DNA from: Leptospira sp. WS60.C2 | GTDB lineage: Bacteria; Spirochaetota; Leptospiria; Leptospirales; Leptospiraceae | NCBI RefSeq assembly: GCF_040833955.1 | Contig: NZ_CP162133.1 | Location: 682,001 to 746,000, forward strand | DNA length: 64,000 nt | Reading direction: 5' to 3' | In this document: one piece after another, positions 36,568 through 44,608 of the stretch | Layout of the letters: each line of letters opens with the position of its first letter | Position numbering within the stretch: position 1 is the stretch's first letter | Notes under the pieces: generated by a model | The model's database searches: none | What the model was told of the DNA's origin: nothing | Seen by the model: only the letters and a program-made list of their open reading frames with translations | Translations under genes and position numbers: made by a program

Positions 36568-37500
36568 ATGGGATCTTTTACAACCATCGATACAGAATAT
36601 GCAAATTTAAAGCAGGTGGCGTCTTGTTATCTCATAGAAGAGGAAGGTCATGGGATTGTTGTCGAAACCAATACCACTCATGCTATCCCCAAAATCCTTC
36701 GGGAGATGGAAGCCAAACAAGTACGTCCCGAAAACTTGGACTATATCATTGTCACCCATGTGCATTTGGACCATGCTGGTGGTGCTTGGTTGTTATTGGA
36801 AGAGTGCCCCAATGCTGTGTTACTCGCTCATCCCAAGACCGCAAAACATTTGATCGATCCCAGTTTACTCATCAAAAGTGCCACTTCTGTGTATGGAAAA
36901 GAAAACTTTCAAAAGTTGTATGGTGAAATCAAACCCGTACCGAAAGAACGAGTGCGAGTGATGGAACATGGAGAATTTTTAGATTGGAAAGGTCATAGTT
37001 TTGAATTTATCTATACCAAAGGACATGCAAACCACCACTTCTGTATTTATGACAAGAAGTTAAATGGTGTGTTTACAGGAGATTCCTTTGGGATCTCATA
37101 TCCTCATTTAGAAAATGGCAAATCGTTTATTTTTCCCACCACAACTCCAACAGACTTTGATGCCAAAGAAGCCATTCATTCGATTGATTTGATTTTGGGT
37201 ACAGGAGCAAATGTTTGTTATCTGACTCATTTTGGTGCCGTAAACAATTTAAAACAATGTGCAGATGATTTAAAAGAAGGATTGCAGTTCTGTCAAAATT
37301 CTCTTTTGGAATTGAAAAACATATCCAAAGAAAAACGACTTCCCTTTATGGAAACTCAAGTGAAAACTTTGATGGAATCTTTGGCAAAAAAAAACAAAGT
37401 CACTCTCACAGAAAAAGACTGGGCTCTTTTAAAATTAGATGTGGGACTCAATGCACAAGGTTTGGTGTATGCCTTTGAAAAAATGGAAAAACATGGATAA
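36568..37500 (+). CDS. Metallo-beta-lactamase-fold hydrolase
   Basis: This 310-residue soluble enzyme has the binuclear metal motif THVHLDHAGG near residue 70, KGHANHHFCIY and GDSFGISYPH as the further His/Asp ligands, and a late TGANVCYLTHFGAV. The C-terminal 80 residues are helical (LKEGLQFCQNSLLELKNISK). Family members hydrolyse thioesters, lactones or phosphoesters; the substrate is not evident. CGGAGA upstream is a fair ribosome site. The stop overlaps the start of the next gene by eight bases. The pair sits between fliF and fliE on the opposite strand. Confidence 0.85.
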   Translation: MGSFTTIDTEYANLKQVASCYLIEEEGHGIVVETNTTHAIPKILREMEAKQVRPENLDYIIVTHVHLDHAGGAWLLLEECPNAVLLAHPKTAKHLIDPSLLIKSATSVYGKENFQKLYGEIKPVPKERVRVMEHGEFLDWKGHSFEFIYTKGHANHHFCIYDKKLNGVFTGDSFGISYPHLENGKSFIFPTTTPTDFDAKEAIHSIDLILGTGANVCYLTHFGAVNNLKQCADDLKEGLQFCQNSLLELKNISKEKRLPFMETQVKTLMESLAKKNKVTLTEKDWALLKLDVGLNAQGLVYAFEKMEKHG

Positions 37501-37957
37501 GAATTTTTTCCATTTTTCGTATAGGAATCAATACCCTTTTTTTGTTTTTCTCTTTTTTTCTTTCTGTGTCACTTCTTTCGTCGGCAATTGTCATTCTTCG
37601 TTTCGAGAAAAGAAAACAACAGAACCGCAAATCCAAATTCAATTTGATTCTAAGGACTATGCAGAAACAAAATCCATTCCCACTTCTATATTAGAAACGA
37701 AAGATTTACTTTTCCTCCTTGCAGAACTTTCTAAAAAAGAAGATCCATCCATGCGTTTTATTTCCACCAACCGAACCGAAGAAATTATGGAAGTGAATGG
37801 AATCCGGAATACCTGGACAGAAGGTTGGGTGGTGTATGTGAATGGGGAGCGTTTAGATGGAGTTCAATTGAAACGAGGCGTAAGAGTCAACCAAACAGAC
37901 CAAATCCTTATTCGATACCAAGCCGTCGAACGAGTGTTTGGTCGTCCTATCAATTGA
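37493..37957 (+). CDS. Putative lipoprotein with DUF4430/transcobalamin-like domain
   Basis: This protein has about 154 residues from ATG 37493, which overlaps the hydrolase stop. The signal segment YPFFVFLFFSFCVTSFVGNC gives a possible lipidated Cys at the lipobox-like FVGNC. The C-terminal half (EVNGIRNTWTEGWVVYVNGE, then RLDGVQL, VNQTDQILIRYQA) has the WxxYVNGxxx...DxixxxY pattern of DUF4430, a beta-grasp domain seen in transcobalamin-like proteins. Function is unknown; a ligand-binding role is only a guess. A hairpin spans its stop codon. Confidence 0.62.
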   Translation: MDKNFFHFSYRNQYPFFVFLFFSFCVTSFVGNCHSSFREKKTTEPQIQIQFDSKDYAETKSIPTSILETKDLLFLLAELSKKEDPSMRFISTNRTEEIMEVNGIRNTWTEGWVVYVNGERLDGVQLKRGVRVNQTDQILIRYQAVERVFGRPIN

Positions 37958-37967
37958 GAGATAGGAC
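37944..37967. terminator. Hairpin between convergent lipoprotein gene and fliE
   Basis: GTCCTATC-AATTGAGA-GATAGGAC is a perfect 8-bp stem with an 8-base loop. It straddles the TGA of the plus-strand gene and ends 28 bases before the 3' end of fliE on the minus strand, so it could act on both transcripts. The T-tracts are weak. Confidence 0.45.
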
Positions 37968-37994
37968 AACAAACATTAACTATCTTTGTTAAGA

Positions 37995-38360
37995 TTATCG
38001 TAACGTAGTGAGTTCTCTGTAAGCTCTCACAAATCCATCAGACATGGTTTTCGCGAAGGTAAGAGAAATCCTTGCTTTTTCTGCGGCAATCATCACATCG
38101 TGGAGTTCCACTGAGTTCGGATCGAACACGATTTTTTGTGTGAGTTCGTCTGCTTCCACTTGTTGGTCATTCACTTGTTCAAACGCCTTCTTTAAGGCAT
38201 CAGCAAATGTGCCCGCCACTTCATCGGGAGACTTCGCTTCATTCGTTTTTCCATAATGGCGTTCATCCGAACGAAGGATTCCCACTTTGTCCCCTTGTGG
38301 GAGAAGGGAATGTGGTTTGTATGTGTGAGAGGAGAGTGATGTGATGCGGTCAATGGACAT
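37995..38360 (-). CDS. fliE: Flagellar hook-basal body protein FliE
   Basis: This small rod-base protein (about 121 residues) joins the MS ring to the rod. The C-terminal signature is intact: FADALKKAFEQVNDQQVEAD, then LHDVMIAAEKARISLTFAKT and VRAYRELTTLR. ATG 38360 (MSIDRITSL) is preferred to 38378. It is the last gene of flgB-flgC-fliE. In many bacteria fliF follows at once, but here two unrelated plus-strand genes intervene. Confidence 0.95.
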   Translation of the reverse strand: MSIDRITSLSSHTYKPHSLLPQGDKVGILRSDERHYGKTNEAKSPDEVAGTFADALKKAFEQVNDQQVEADELTQKIVFDPNSVELHDVMIAAEKARISLTFAKTMSDGFVRAYRELTTLR

Positions 38361-38453
38361 GGGGTATTCCTCGTTCAAATCATCGGCATTCGATTCAAAA
38401 CCTAAAGTAAAAAATTATGTCTCTTTAAAAAAAGGGGCAAAATCGGCGCGAGC

Positions 38454-38915
38454 TTACGCTCTGCCGATCTCCATCGCTTTGTTCATCATGGCTTTGGAAC
38501 CATTAATGAGTTGGACGTTGGCCTCATAAGAACGGGAAGCGGAGATCATATCCGTCATCTCTGTGACGATGTTGATATTCGGAAGTTCCACGTATCCTTT
38601 TTTCGGCCCTGTTTGGATCGCATCGGGGTGGGTTGGATCATAGGTCAATCGAAGGGGGCTCATGTCCTTTTCAATTTTCATCACCTTAACCCCTTTCCCT
38701 TCGCCAGGAGCCACTCCAAACGGATAGACCGGGCTTTTCCATTGAGTGCGGAGGTTAATCGGTGTTAGGATCACGCGGTCACGACGAAACGGACCATCAC
38801 CATTGGTATTTCTCGTTGTGGTGGAGTTGGCGATGTTATTGGAGATCACATCCATTCGGAGCCTTTGCGCCGAAAGTCCCGTCGCCGAAATATTAATCGA
38901 ATCAAACATTCCCAT
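38454..38915 (-). CDS. flgC: Flagellar basal-body rod protein FlgC
   Basis: This proximal rod protein has about 153 residues. The N-terminal rod motif is INISATGLSAQRLRMDVISN with NIANSTTTRN, and the C-terminal helix is MTDMISASRSYEANVQLING. VAPGEGKGVKV and YDPTHPDAIQTGPKKGYVEL are typical of FlgC. ATG 38915 (MGMFDSI) fits the family better than 38918. It starts 10 bases after the flgB stop and lies 93 bases before fliE. Confidence 0.96.
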   Translation of the reverse strand: MGMFDSINISATGLSAQRLRMDVISNNIANSTTTRNTNGDGPFRRDRVILTPINLRTQWKSPVYPFGVAPGEGKGVKVMKIEKDMSPLRLTYDPTHPDAIQTGPKKGYVELPNINIVTEMTDMISASRSYEANVQLINGSKAMMNKAMEIGRA

Positions 38916-38925
38916 CACTTACTCC

Positions 38926-39357
38926 TTAGTTGGTTCTCATCACAATGTTGAGAAGACGGTTGTTTTGGTTTAACCGATCAATCATGATATTATAGCTCAT
39001 TTGATTTTGGTTGGCTTCTACCACTTCTTTCTCAATGTCCACATTGTTTCCGTCAGGTCTCATTGTGGTGAGGTAGTCCAAATTGGTTTTTGGTTTGGCA
39101 TCTCGGTAGTCGAGGGGCTTAAAAAATTCAATATGACGGTCGTTTGTGATTTTTGTCGGAACCGCTTTTTCTTTTTCAATTTTTTCCGATTCAATCGCAC
39201 GTTTTAACATGGATTCAAATACCACTTCTGATCGTTTGAAGTTGGGAACATCCGCATTGGCTATGTTATCGGAGAGCACCTTTCGTCTTTGTGTCGCCGC
39301 GCCAAGCCCTCGTTCCAAAAGGTCTTGAGTTTTCATGAAATGTGTTGCTTCAAACAT
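38926..39357 (-). CDS. flgB: Flagellar basal-body rod protein FlgB
   Basis: This 143-residue proximal rod protein has the motif LLERGLGAATQRRKVLSDNI with NADVPNFKRSEV, and a C-terminal helix ending QMSYNIMIDRLNQNNRLLNI. The ATG at 39357 is chosen because GAGAGGAAGAG lies just upstream. The open frame extends further, but that part is polar and unlike FlgB. It heads flgB-flgC-fliE. The palindromic element at 39476-39578 lies in its upstream region. Confidence 0.95.
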   Translation of the reverse strand: MFEATHFMKTQDLLERGLGAATQRRKVLSDNIANADVPNFKRSEVVFESMLKRAIESEKIEKEKAVPTKITNDRHIEFFKPLDYRDAKPKTNLDYLTTMRPDGNNVDIEKEVVEANQNQMSYNIMIDRLNQNNRLLNIVMRTN

Positions 39358-39475
39358 ATTTCTCTTCCTCTCTACTTTCCCTTTCGGACGGTTTTTCTTC
39401 CTCCTAAAGACATTTATGTCACTTTTGAATATTTTTTTGGGCGGCCCCAAATGGATTTTCCACCAAAGAGAGAAA

Positions 39476-39578
39476 CAGGCAGGGTCGGGCTCTCCCTTCA
39501 ATCCTCCCCCAGTTTATCTTGGTAAGGACAAATCCATACAAGGAGTCTGGGGAGGGATTTCCGCTCGATCCCTGCCGC
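39476..39578. repeat. Long imperfect palindromic intergenic element
   Basis: The left arm (39478-39512, starting GGCAGGGTCGGGC and ending CCCCCAG) pairs with the right arm (39547-39576, starting CTGGGGAGGG and ending CCCTGCC) over about 30 positions with a few mismatches and a bulge. The loop is 34 bases. It is more GC-rich than its surroundings. The arms (TCGGGCTCTCC, CAATCC and GGATTTCCGCTCGATCCCT-like text) recall interspersed palindromic elements I remember from other bacterial genomes, but this is memory only. The block lies between flgB and the desaturase gene; no ORF fills it. Confidence 0.5.
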
Positions 39579-39610
39579 AGACTTGGGACGTAAACTCTAA
39601 ATGATCCATT

Positions 39611-40480
39611 TCAAGAGGCAACAAGCTCTGTATCCGATTTGATCTTCCTTTTCTCTTCCCTCTCACTTCGTTTCTTTTCCCGATCGCCTACCACTTGTTC
39701 GTAGTATTCTTCATAGTAAGGAAAGTTAGTGCCCATGATTCGATCCCAAACATTGAAATATAGGGAGTAGTTTCCATGAAACTTTTGGTGGTGGAGGTTG
39801 TGATGTGTGGACGTATTGATCCATTTGGTGATGGGATGTGAGGCCCAACCTTTGGGAAAAAATTCATACCCAAGGTGCCACCAAATATTTAATATCATGG
39901 CATAGAAGGTTTGGAAGAGGACCACATAGAAGTGAACTGGTACAAACATGACAAAAGGTACAATGTAGATGGCTTCTAAAAATGCTTCTGTTGCTTGGAA
40001 ACGATAGGCGGCAAGGGGAGAAGGATTCACCGATTGGTGGTGTTCGGAGTGCACATGGGGGTATACTTTTTTCAGATGAGCAAATCTGTGCATCCAATAG
40101 AACCAAGTTTCATGCCAGATCGTAAATAGAAGAAAGCTGATGAAAATATAACTGATTCCCCAGAAACCTGAAACAGGACCAAAGTAAACAGCGCTTGGCA
40201 CAATTTTCGCTTTCATGAGAGTGATGTTTGTAACAGCCACAAGAGTGAAGACGAGTAACGTCACAGCCGACTGACGAAACTCTTTCCAAACTTTTTCGGC
40301 TTTCGGATAGAGTTTTTGAATGCGATAGGTTTCGAAAAAATCCTTTCGCCAAACATAGAATAAAAGGAAAGCAAAGCCTGCAATTGGATAATAACGAAGT
40401 AAATTCAAAACACCTTGGGCAAAGCCAATCTTGGCGACACAATCGAGAACCAATTCACATTGAACGGGACCACCAAACAT
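39611..40480 (-). CDS. Fatty acid hydroxylase/sterol desaturase family membrane protein
   Basis: This 289-residue membrane di-iron enzyme carries the His clusters HETWFYWMHRFAH, HVHSEHHQSVNPS and THHNLHHQKFHG, and has about four helices. Family members hydroxylate or desaturate lipids; the exact substrate is unknown. ATG 40480 is backed by AGGAGA six bases upstream. An AraC-type regulator gene lies 113 bases upstream on the same strand, and two overlapping dyads sit between them, so regulation by that protein is plausible. Confidence 0.9.
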   Translation of the reverse strand: MFGGPVQCELVLDCVAKIGFAQGVLNLLRYYPIAGFAFLLFYVWRKDFFETYRIQKLYPKAEKVWKEFRQSAVTLLVFTLVAVTNITLMKAKIVPSAVYFGPVSGFWGISYIFISFLLFTIWHETWFYWMHRFAHLKKVYPHVHSEHHQSVNPSPLAAYRFQATEAFLEAIYIVPFVMFVPVHFYVVLFQTFYAMILNIWWHLGYEFFPKGWASHPITKWINTSTHHNLHHQKFHGNYSLYFNVWDRIMGTNFPYYEEYYEQVVGDREKKRSEREEKRKIKSDTELVAS

Positions 40481-40526
40481 ATTTTTCTCCTGGCATAAGT
40501 TAGACTGCTTTCATCATACCTCGATT

Positions 40527-40552
40527 GGTCGATCGAATCGACCGAATCGGTC
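40527..40552. promoter_or_regulatory. Overlapping inverted repeats upstream of desaturase gene (candidate operator)
   Basis: GGTCGAT-CGA-ATCGACC (40527-40543) overlaps GACCGA-A-TCGGTC (40540-40552). The half-site GGTCGAT/TCGGTC is thus repeated in alternating orientation, with centres 11 bases apart, close to one helical turn. The array starts 47 bases upstream of the desaturase ATG and just after the AraC gene. There is no T-tract, so a protein-binding operator is likelier than a terminator. Confidence 0.6.
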
Positions 40553-40593
40553 AATTCGGAATCAAAAAAGATTCCAAATAGGTGCGTTCGTTT

Positions 40594-41682
40594 TTATTTT
40601 TTTAGATTCTTGCGGTATTCGCTTGGACTGAACCCGATTTCGCGTTTGAAGGCATCATAAAAAGTAGATTTAGATGGGAAACCCACTTCATATGCGATGG
40701 TAAGAATGTTCTTCTCAGGTTCTGTGGCAAATAGTCTTTTGGCTTCTTCGATGCGATAATCGTTCAACAAATGAAAGAAACTTTTTTTCAAGTGAGAATT
40801 GAGAAATTCCGAAAGTTGGTGTTCGGATAAGTTCATTTGTTTTGCTAATTTTTCTAAATTGATCGTTTCATCTAGAAACACTTGTTCTACTTCCATCAGA
40901 TGTTTTAGCCGATGATGAAGTTCGCCTAAATCGAAAGAACCCAATTGAGAGTTTTGGTATTTCTTTTCTTCGATTACAATGCGATGGACTTCACCCCACA
41001 ATTCAGGACTTTTTTGTCGTAAGAGATAAATTCCGATCACCAAACAGGCGATAAATAGGGATACAATTTGTAATCCATGTTTCTGGTGAAAGAATAATGT
41101 GTAAATACCGACTGCACTGGCGATAGCACCAAACCCTACTACAAGACCCACCAAACGGAGGTGTGCTGATTTTTTAAAGGATTCCCATCGGATGTAACGA
41201 ACCATATGGGAAAATACATAATAAGCAGAATAAAAAATAGGAAGAACAGCAATGAGAATGATGATTTGAAATCGAAGAGGAACTCCATTTTTTACATACG
41301 AATCATGAATCGCAATTTTTTCTTCTGCCGGAGACAGATAAAACGGGATCATGAGTACAAATACAAAAGCTGAAGGCAATAGTTCCCAGAGAGAAAATCG
41401 GTTTTTGCTGTGATTTTCATTCCAGAGTTCTGAAAAATACTGTTTCAATAAAGAACCAATGCATGCCGTAAAGGGCAAATGCACCAAATAAAAATGGGGG
41501 TATTCTCGAAACAACTCAGTGGAAGTGAGATAGGTATGGGTTTGAAAAAACGCCGCAAATAGAAAGAGTAGCCCCTGTACAATGGTTTGCCGACTTGTTT
41601 TTGACCCCAAAAATTCTCCTAGGGCAAATAGGAAAGACAATCCTGCCGAAAATCCAATGATGTGAATGGCTACATTCCCCAT
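40594..41682 (-). CDS. Membrane-anchored AraC-family transcriptional regulator
   Basis: This protein has about 362 residues with six or seven N-terminal membrane helices (IIGFSAGLSFLFALGEFLG, GLLFLFAAFFQTHTYL and so on). A cytoplasmic AraC HTH domain ends it: LEKLAKQMNLSEHQLSEFLN, RIEEAKRLFATEPEKNILTI and AYEVGFPSKSTFYDAFKREI. The helices may sense lipids or envelope state. The frame opens at TTG 41751, but ATG 41682 starts right before the first helix. The gene downstream encodes a lipid-modifying enzyme, a likely target. Confidence 0.88.
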   Translation of the reverse strand: MGNVAIHIIGFSAGLSFLFALGEFLGSKTSRQTIVQGLLFLFAAFFQTHTYLTSTELFREYPHFYLVHLPFTACIGSLLKQYFSELWNENHSKNRFSLWELLPSAFVFVLMIPFYLSPAEEKIAIHDSYVKNGVPLRFQIIILIAVLPIFYSAYYVFSHMVRYIRWESFKKSAHLRLVGLVVGFGAIASAVGIYTLFFHQKHGLQIVSLFIACLVIGIYLLRQKSPELWGEVHRIVIEEKKYQNSQLGSFDLGELHHRLKHLMEVEQVFLDETINLEKLAKQMNLSEHQLSEFLNSHLKKSFFHLLNDYRIEEAKRLFATEPEKNILTIAYEVGFPSKSTFYDAFKREIGFSPSEYRKNLKK

Positions 41683-41687
41683 AAATA

Positions 41688-41699
41688 TAGAAGCTTCTA
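41688..41699. promoter_or_regulatory. 12-bp perfect palindrome upstream of AraC gene
   Basis: TAGAAGCTTCTA ends five bases before the preferred ATG of the AraC gene and lies within the short divergent region shared with the Mla-like operon. It could be an autoregulatory site, but a single 12-bp palindrome may be chance. Confidence 0.25.
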
Positions 41700-41770
41700 A
41701 AGATCGCGTTAGAATGTAAAATAAAATCACTTGCCTAGTGTTCCTTCCCAAATAGTTTTACGTCTGAAGC

Positions 41771-42895
41771 GTGGAATCTAACCAAAGACAATCGTCATTT
41801 TTATGGGAAGGAAATACCTTAGAGATTCACCTGCCTGAACAATTCAACACAAAGGAAGTTTCGAGCGATTGGGTTACTTTTTTTGCGTTATTGGAAAACA
41901 ATACTCCCCGAACTATCATTATTTTCGCTCACAAATTAAAGGAAACAGACACTGCGGGAATTTCATTTTTAAAACTCGTCCGCACAGAATGTGAGTCGAA
42001 AGAAATTCGGTTCGACTTACGCGGATTAGACGAGAAGTTTCAATACCGATTAAAAATTGCAAGTGATGATAGCAAAAAATACCAAGAACAACTTGCAGTA
42101 GCCCTTCGCAAATCCGAACAAATTGGAAAACTCACTCTAGATTCTTTATTGGAATTCAAATACCTCATCACCTTCACTGGCGAATTAACCGTTTCATTTT
42201 GGCGTTCTTTTTTACACCCTTCCAAAATCAGATGGAAAGATAGTTTCCGCGTGGCCGAATCCATGGGAGTCAATGCCTTTCCGATCATTGCCATGATTGG
42301 GTTTTTACTTGGTCTCATCATGTCCTTTCAATCGGCAATTCCGATGCGGAGATTTGGAGCAGAGATCTTTGTTGCCAATCTTGTGGGACTTTCTCTCTTT
42401 CGAGAATTGGGTCCACTGATGACCGCTTTTATTTTATCGGGAAGATCTGGTTCTGCGTTTGCGGCAGAACTAGGAACCATGAAAGTCTCGGAAGAGATCG
42501 ATGCTCTGACGACCATGGGTCTTCCCCCCGTTCAATTTCTCATCATCCCAAGGCTTGTGGCATCTCTCATTGTCACACCACTTCTCACCATTGTGTTTAA
42601 TTTATTTGGTCTCATTGGTGGTGCGGTTGTCCTTGTGAGTTTTGGATTCCCTTTGATTACATTTGTCAATCAGGTGAACATTGCTGTTGGACTTTCCGAT
42701 ATATTAGGAGGTCTTCTGAAATCTTATTTTTTTGGAATGATCATTGCATCAATTGGCTGTTACCGAGGTTTGAAAACAGCTTCTGGGGCAGGAGCTGTGG
42801 GTGAATCAACAACCTCTGCTGTAGTTGGTTCGATCATTTTAGTTTCCATCTTAGATGGAATTTTTTCCGTCTTATATTTTTATTTACGCATATGA
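41771..42895 (+). CDS. mlaE: STAS-MlaE fusion, ABC lipid transporter permease
   Basis: This 374-residue protein has an N-terminal STAS-like domain (about 10-105, with IHLPEQFNTKEVSSDW, RTIIIFAHKLKETDTAGISF) followed by an MlaE/YrbE permease of about six helices. Permease motifs are GFLLGLIMSFQSAIPMRRFG, FVANLVGLSLFRELGPLMTA, GRSGSAFAAELGTMKVSEEI and DALTTMG. MlaE forms the inner-membrane channel that moves phospholipid to or from MlaD. In E. coli the STAS protein MlaB is separate; here the domain is fused. The start is GTG 41771. Its stop overlaps the mlaF start as ATGA. Confidence 0.92.
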   Translation: MESNQRQSSFLWEGNTLEIHLPEQFNTKEVSSDWVTFFALLENNTPRTIIIFAHKLKETDTAGISFLKLVRTECESKEIRFDLRGLDEKFQYRLKIASDDSKKYQEQLAVALRKSEQIGKLTLDSLLEFKYLITFTGELTVSFWRSFLHPSKIRWKDSFRVAESMGVNAFPIIAMIGFLLGLIMSFQSAIPMRRFGAEIFVANLVGLSLFRELGPLMTAFILSGRSGSAFAAELGTMKVSEEIDALTTMGLPPVQFLIIPRLVASLIVTPLLTIVFNLFGLIGGAVVLVSFGFPLITFVNQVNIAVGLSDILGGLLKSYFFGMIIASIGCYRGLKTASGAGAVGESTTSAVVGSIILVSILDGIFSVLYFYLRI

Positions 42896-43659
42896 ATGAT
42901 AAACCGATTATTCGAGTCGAACACCTAACAACAGGTTATGGTCATACTGTGATCATGGAAGATATTTCCTTTGATGTCTACAAAGGAGAGATCTTTGGTA
43001 TTCTTGGTGGGTCTGGTTGTGGTAAATCGACGGTTCTCAAAAATATGATTGGTTTAACTAAACCTTTTAGCGGTAGAATTTGGATCGATGACGATGACAT
43101 CGTGATGGCAGAAGGCAAACAAAAGATTCAAATCTGGAATCGAATTGGAGTGATGTACCAACAGAGTGCTTTGTTTGGTTCCATGTCTTTACTTGAGAAT
43201 GTGCGTTTACCATTAGAAGAATTTACGAAACTACCTCTTCCTATCATGAATGAAATTGTGATGACCAAATTAAAAATGGTGGGACTTTTTCCTTTTGCTC
43301 ATCTGAGTCCTTCTGAACTTTCAGGAGGGATGAAAAAAAGAGCCGCCATTGCACGTGCGATGGCTATGGATCCAGAGATTGTATTTTTGGACGAGCCCAG
43401 TGCAGGCCTTGATCCCATCACCAGTGTTGAATTAGATCATCTTATCATTCGTTTGTCGAGGACTCTCGGTGTTACCTTTGTGATCGTTACCCATGAGTTA
43501 CCATCTGTCTTCACAATGGCAGACCGAGTCATCGTGTTAGATAAGTCTAAGAAAGGGATCATAGCAGAAGGAAAACCAAAAGACCTCAAGGAAAAATCCA
43601 AAGATCCATTCGTGAAACAATTTTTCAATCGTATCCCACAGGAGAGTGCTCCCCTATGA
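42892..43659 (+). CDS. mlaF: MlaF-like ABC ATPase
   Basis: This 255-residue cytoplasmic ATPase powers the MlaE permease. Walker A is LGGSGCGKST, the signature is ELSGGMKKRAAIARAMA, and Walker B is EIVFLDEPSAGLDP, with the switch His in VTHELPSVF. Q-loop text is GVMYQQSALFGSMSLLENV, as in MlaF. Its start overlaps mlaE and its stop overlaps the MCE gene, each as ATGA, giving strict translational coupling. Confidence 0.95.
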   Translation: MNDKPIIRVEHLTTGYGHTVIMEDISFDVYKGEIFGILGGSGCGKSTVLKNMIGLTKPFSGRIWIDDDDIVMAEGKQKIQIWNRIGVMYQQSALFGSMSLLENVRLPLEEFTKLPLPIMNEIVMTKLKMVGLFPFAHLSPSELSGGMKKRAAIARAMAMDPEIVFLDEPSAGLDPITSVELDHLIIRLSRTLGVTFVIVTHELPSVFTMADRVIVLDKSKKGIIAEGKPKDLKEKSKDPFVKQFFNRIPQESAPL

Positions 43660-44603
43660 ACCAATCCAATACAGTCTATTTTAAAGTTGGTGTTTTTGTT
43701 TTAGTTAGTTTTTTTACACTGATCCTCTTTCTCATTGTTTTCACTGCTGGAAATATTTTCCAAAGATCTGTGAGTCTAGAAACCTACTTTGATGAATCAG
43801 TGCAAGGACTAGATATTGGTTCTCCCGTGAAACACCGCGGTGTGAAAGTGGGGACTGTTCAGGAAATCACATTTGTACAAAATGAGTATGCGGATAAATT
43901 AAATGAAGATACCGCCTTACGATATGGACGTTATGTCCTGATCAAAATGTCTGTTCCTGATTTTGTGAAAGGTGTGTACGGGAATGATCTCAAAAAAACC
44001 GTTCAAAGAATGATTCAAAGTGGACTCCGTGTTCGTCTCGCCTCACAAGGATTAACTGGAACAGCCTATTTGGAAGTGGACTATTTGAATCCGGAAAAAA
44101 ACCCACCTTTGTACATCGAGTGGGAACCAAAAACGGTCTACATTCCATCAGCACCTAGTACCATCTCCAGATTCACGGCATCTGTGGATAAGTTTTTTGA
44201 TAAAGTGGAAAAAGCAGACGTGGACAAAATTCTTTTGGGTGTTGGAGATTTGATCAAAAATTTAAACCAAACCATCCTGGATGCAAGACTCGGGGATTTG
44301 TCGAAAGAAGCCACATCCTTACTTGTGGATCTAAGAAAAACCAATGGGGAAGTGAAAGCACTCATTGCAAGTCCAGAGACACAAAACCTCCCGAAAAAAC
44401 TGGATCAATCTGTGTCCCAATTGCAGACCACACTCAAACGATTGGATACACTTCTTGCGGCAAACCAAGGCGATATCTCAACATCCATTGAAAATTTAAG
44501 AATTGCTTCAGAAGACTTAAAAGAAGTCACTGCGAATGCAAAAAAATATCCTTCGCAGTTCCTATTTGGGGATGCTCCGAACAAGTCTAAACTATGGAAA
44601 TGA
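43656..44603 (+). CDS. mlaD: MlaD-like MCE-domain lipid-binding protein
   Basis: This 315-residue protein has an N-terminal anchor (VGVFVLVSFFTLILFLIVFT) and one MCE domain (about 38-130) with the conserved VQGLDIGSPVKHRGVKVGTV and VRLASQGLTGTAYLEVDYLN. The remaining 150 residues are helical with heptad character (LDQSVSQLQTTLKRLDTLLA), longer than E. coli MlaD and possibly forming a periplasmic tunnel or coiled coil as in PqiB/YebT-type proteins. It overlaps mlaF by four bases; the auxiliary lipoprotein follows after five bases. Confidence 0.92.
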   Translation: MNQSNTVYFKVGVFVLVSFFTLILFLIVFTAGNIFQRSVSLETYFDESVQGLDIGSPVKHRGVKVGTVQEITFVQNEYADKLNEDTALRYGRYVLIKMSVPDFVKGVYGNDLKKTVQRMIQSGLRVRLASQGLTGTAYLEVDYLNPEKNPPLYIEWEPKTVYIPSAPSTISRFTASVDKFFDKVEKADVDKILLGVGDLIKNLNQTILDARLGDLSKEATSLLVDLRKTNGEVKALIASPETQNLPKKLDQSVSQLQTTLKRLDTLLAANQGDISTSIENLRIASEDLKEVTANAKKYPSQFLFGDAPNKSKLWK

Positions 44604-44608
44604 TCTAG

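Noticed and set aside
39289..39604. Plus-strand frames across the flgB upstream region
   Set aside because: They are antisense to flgB and run through the palindromic element; no ribosome site or conserved-looking protein text.
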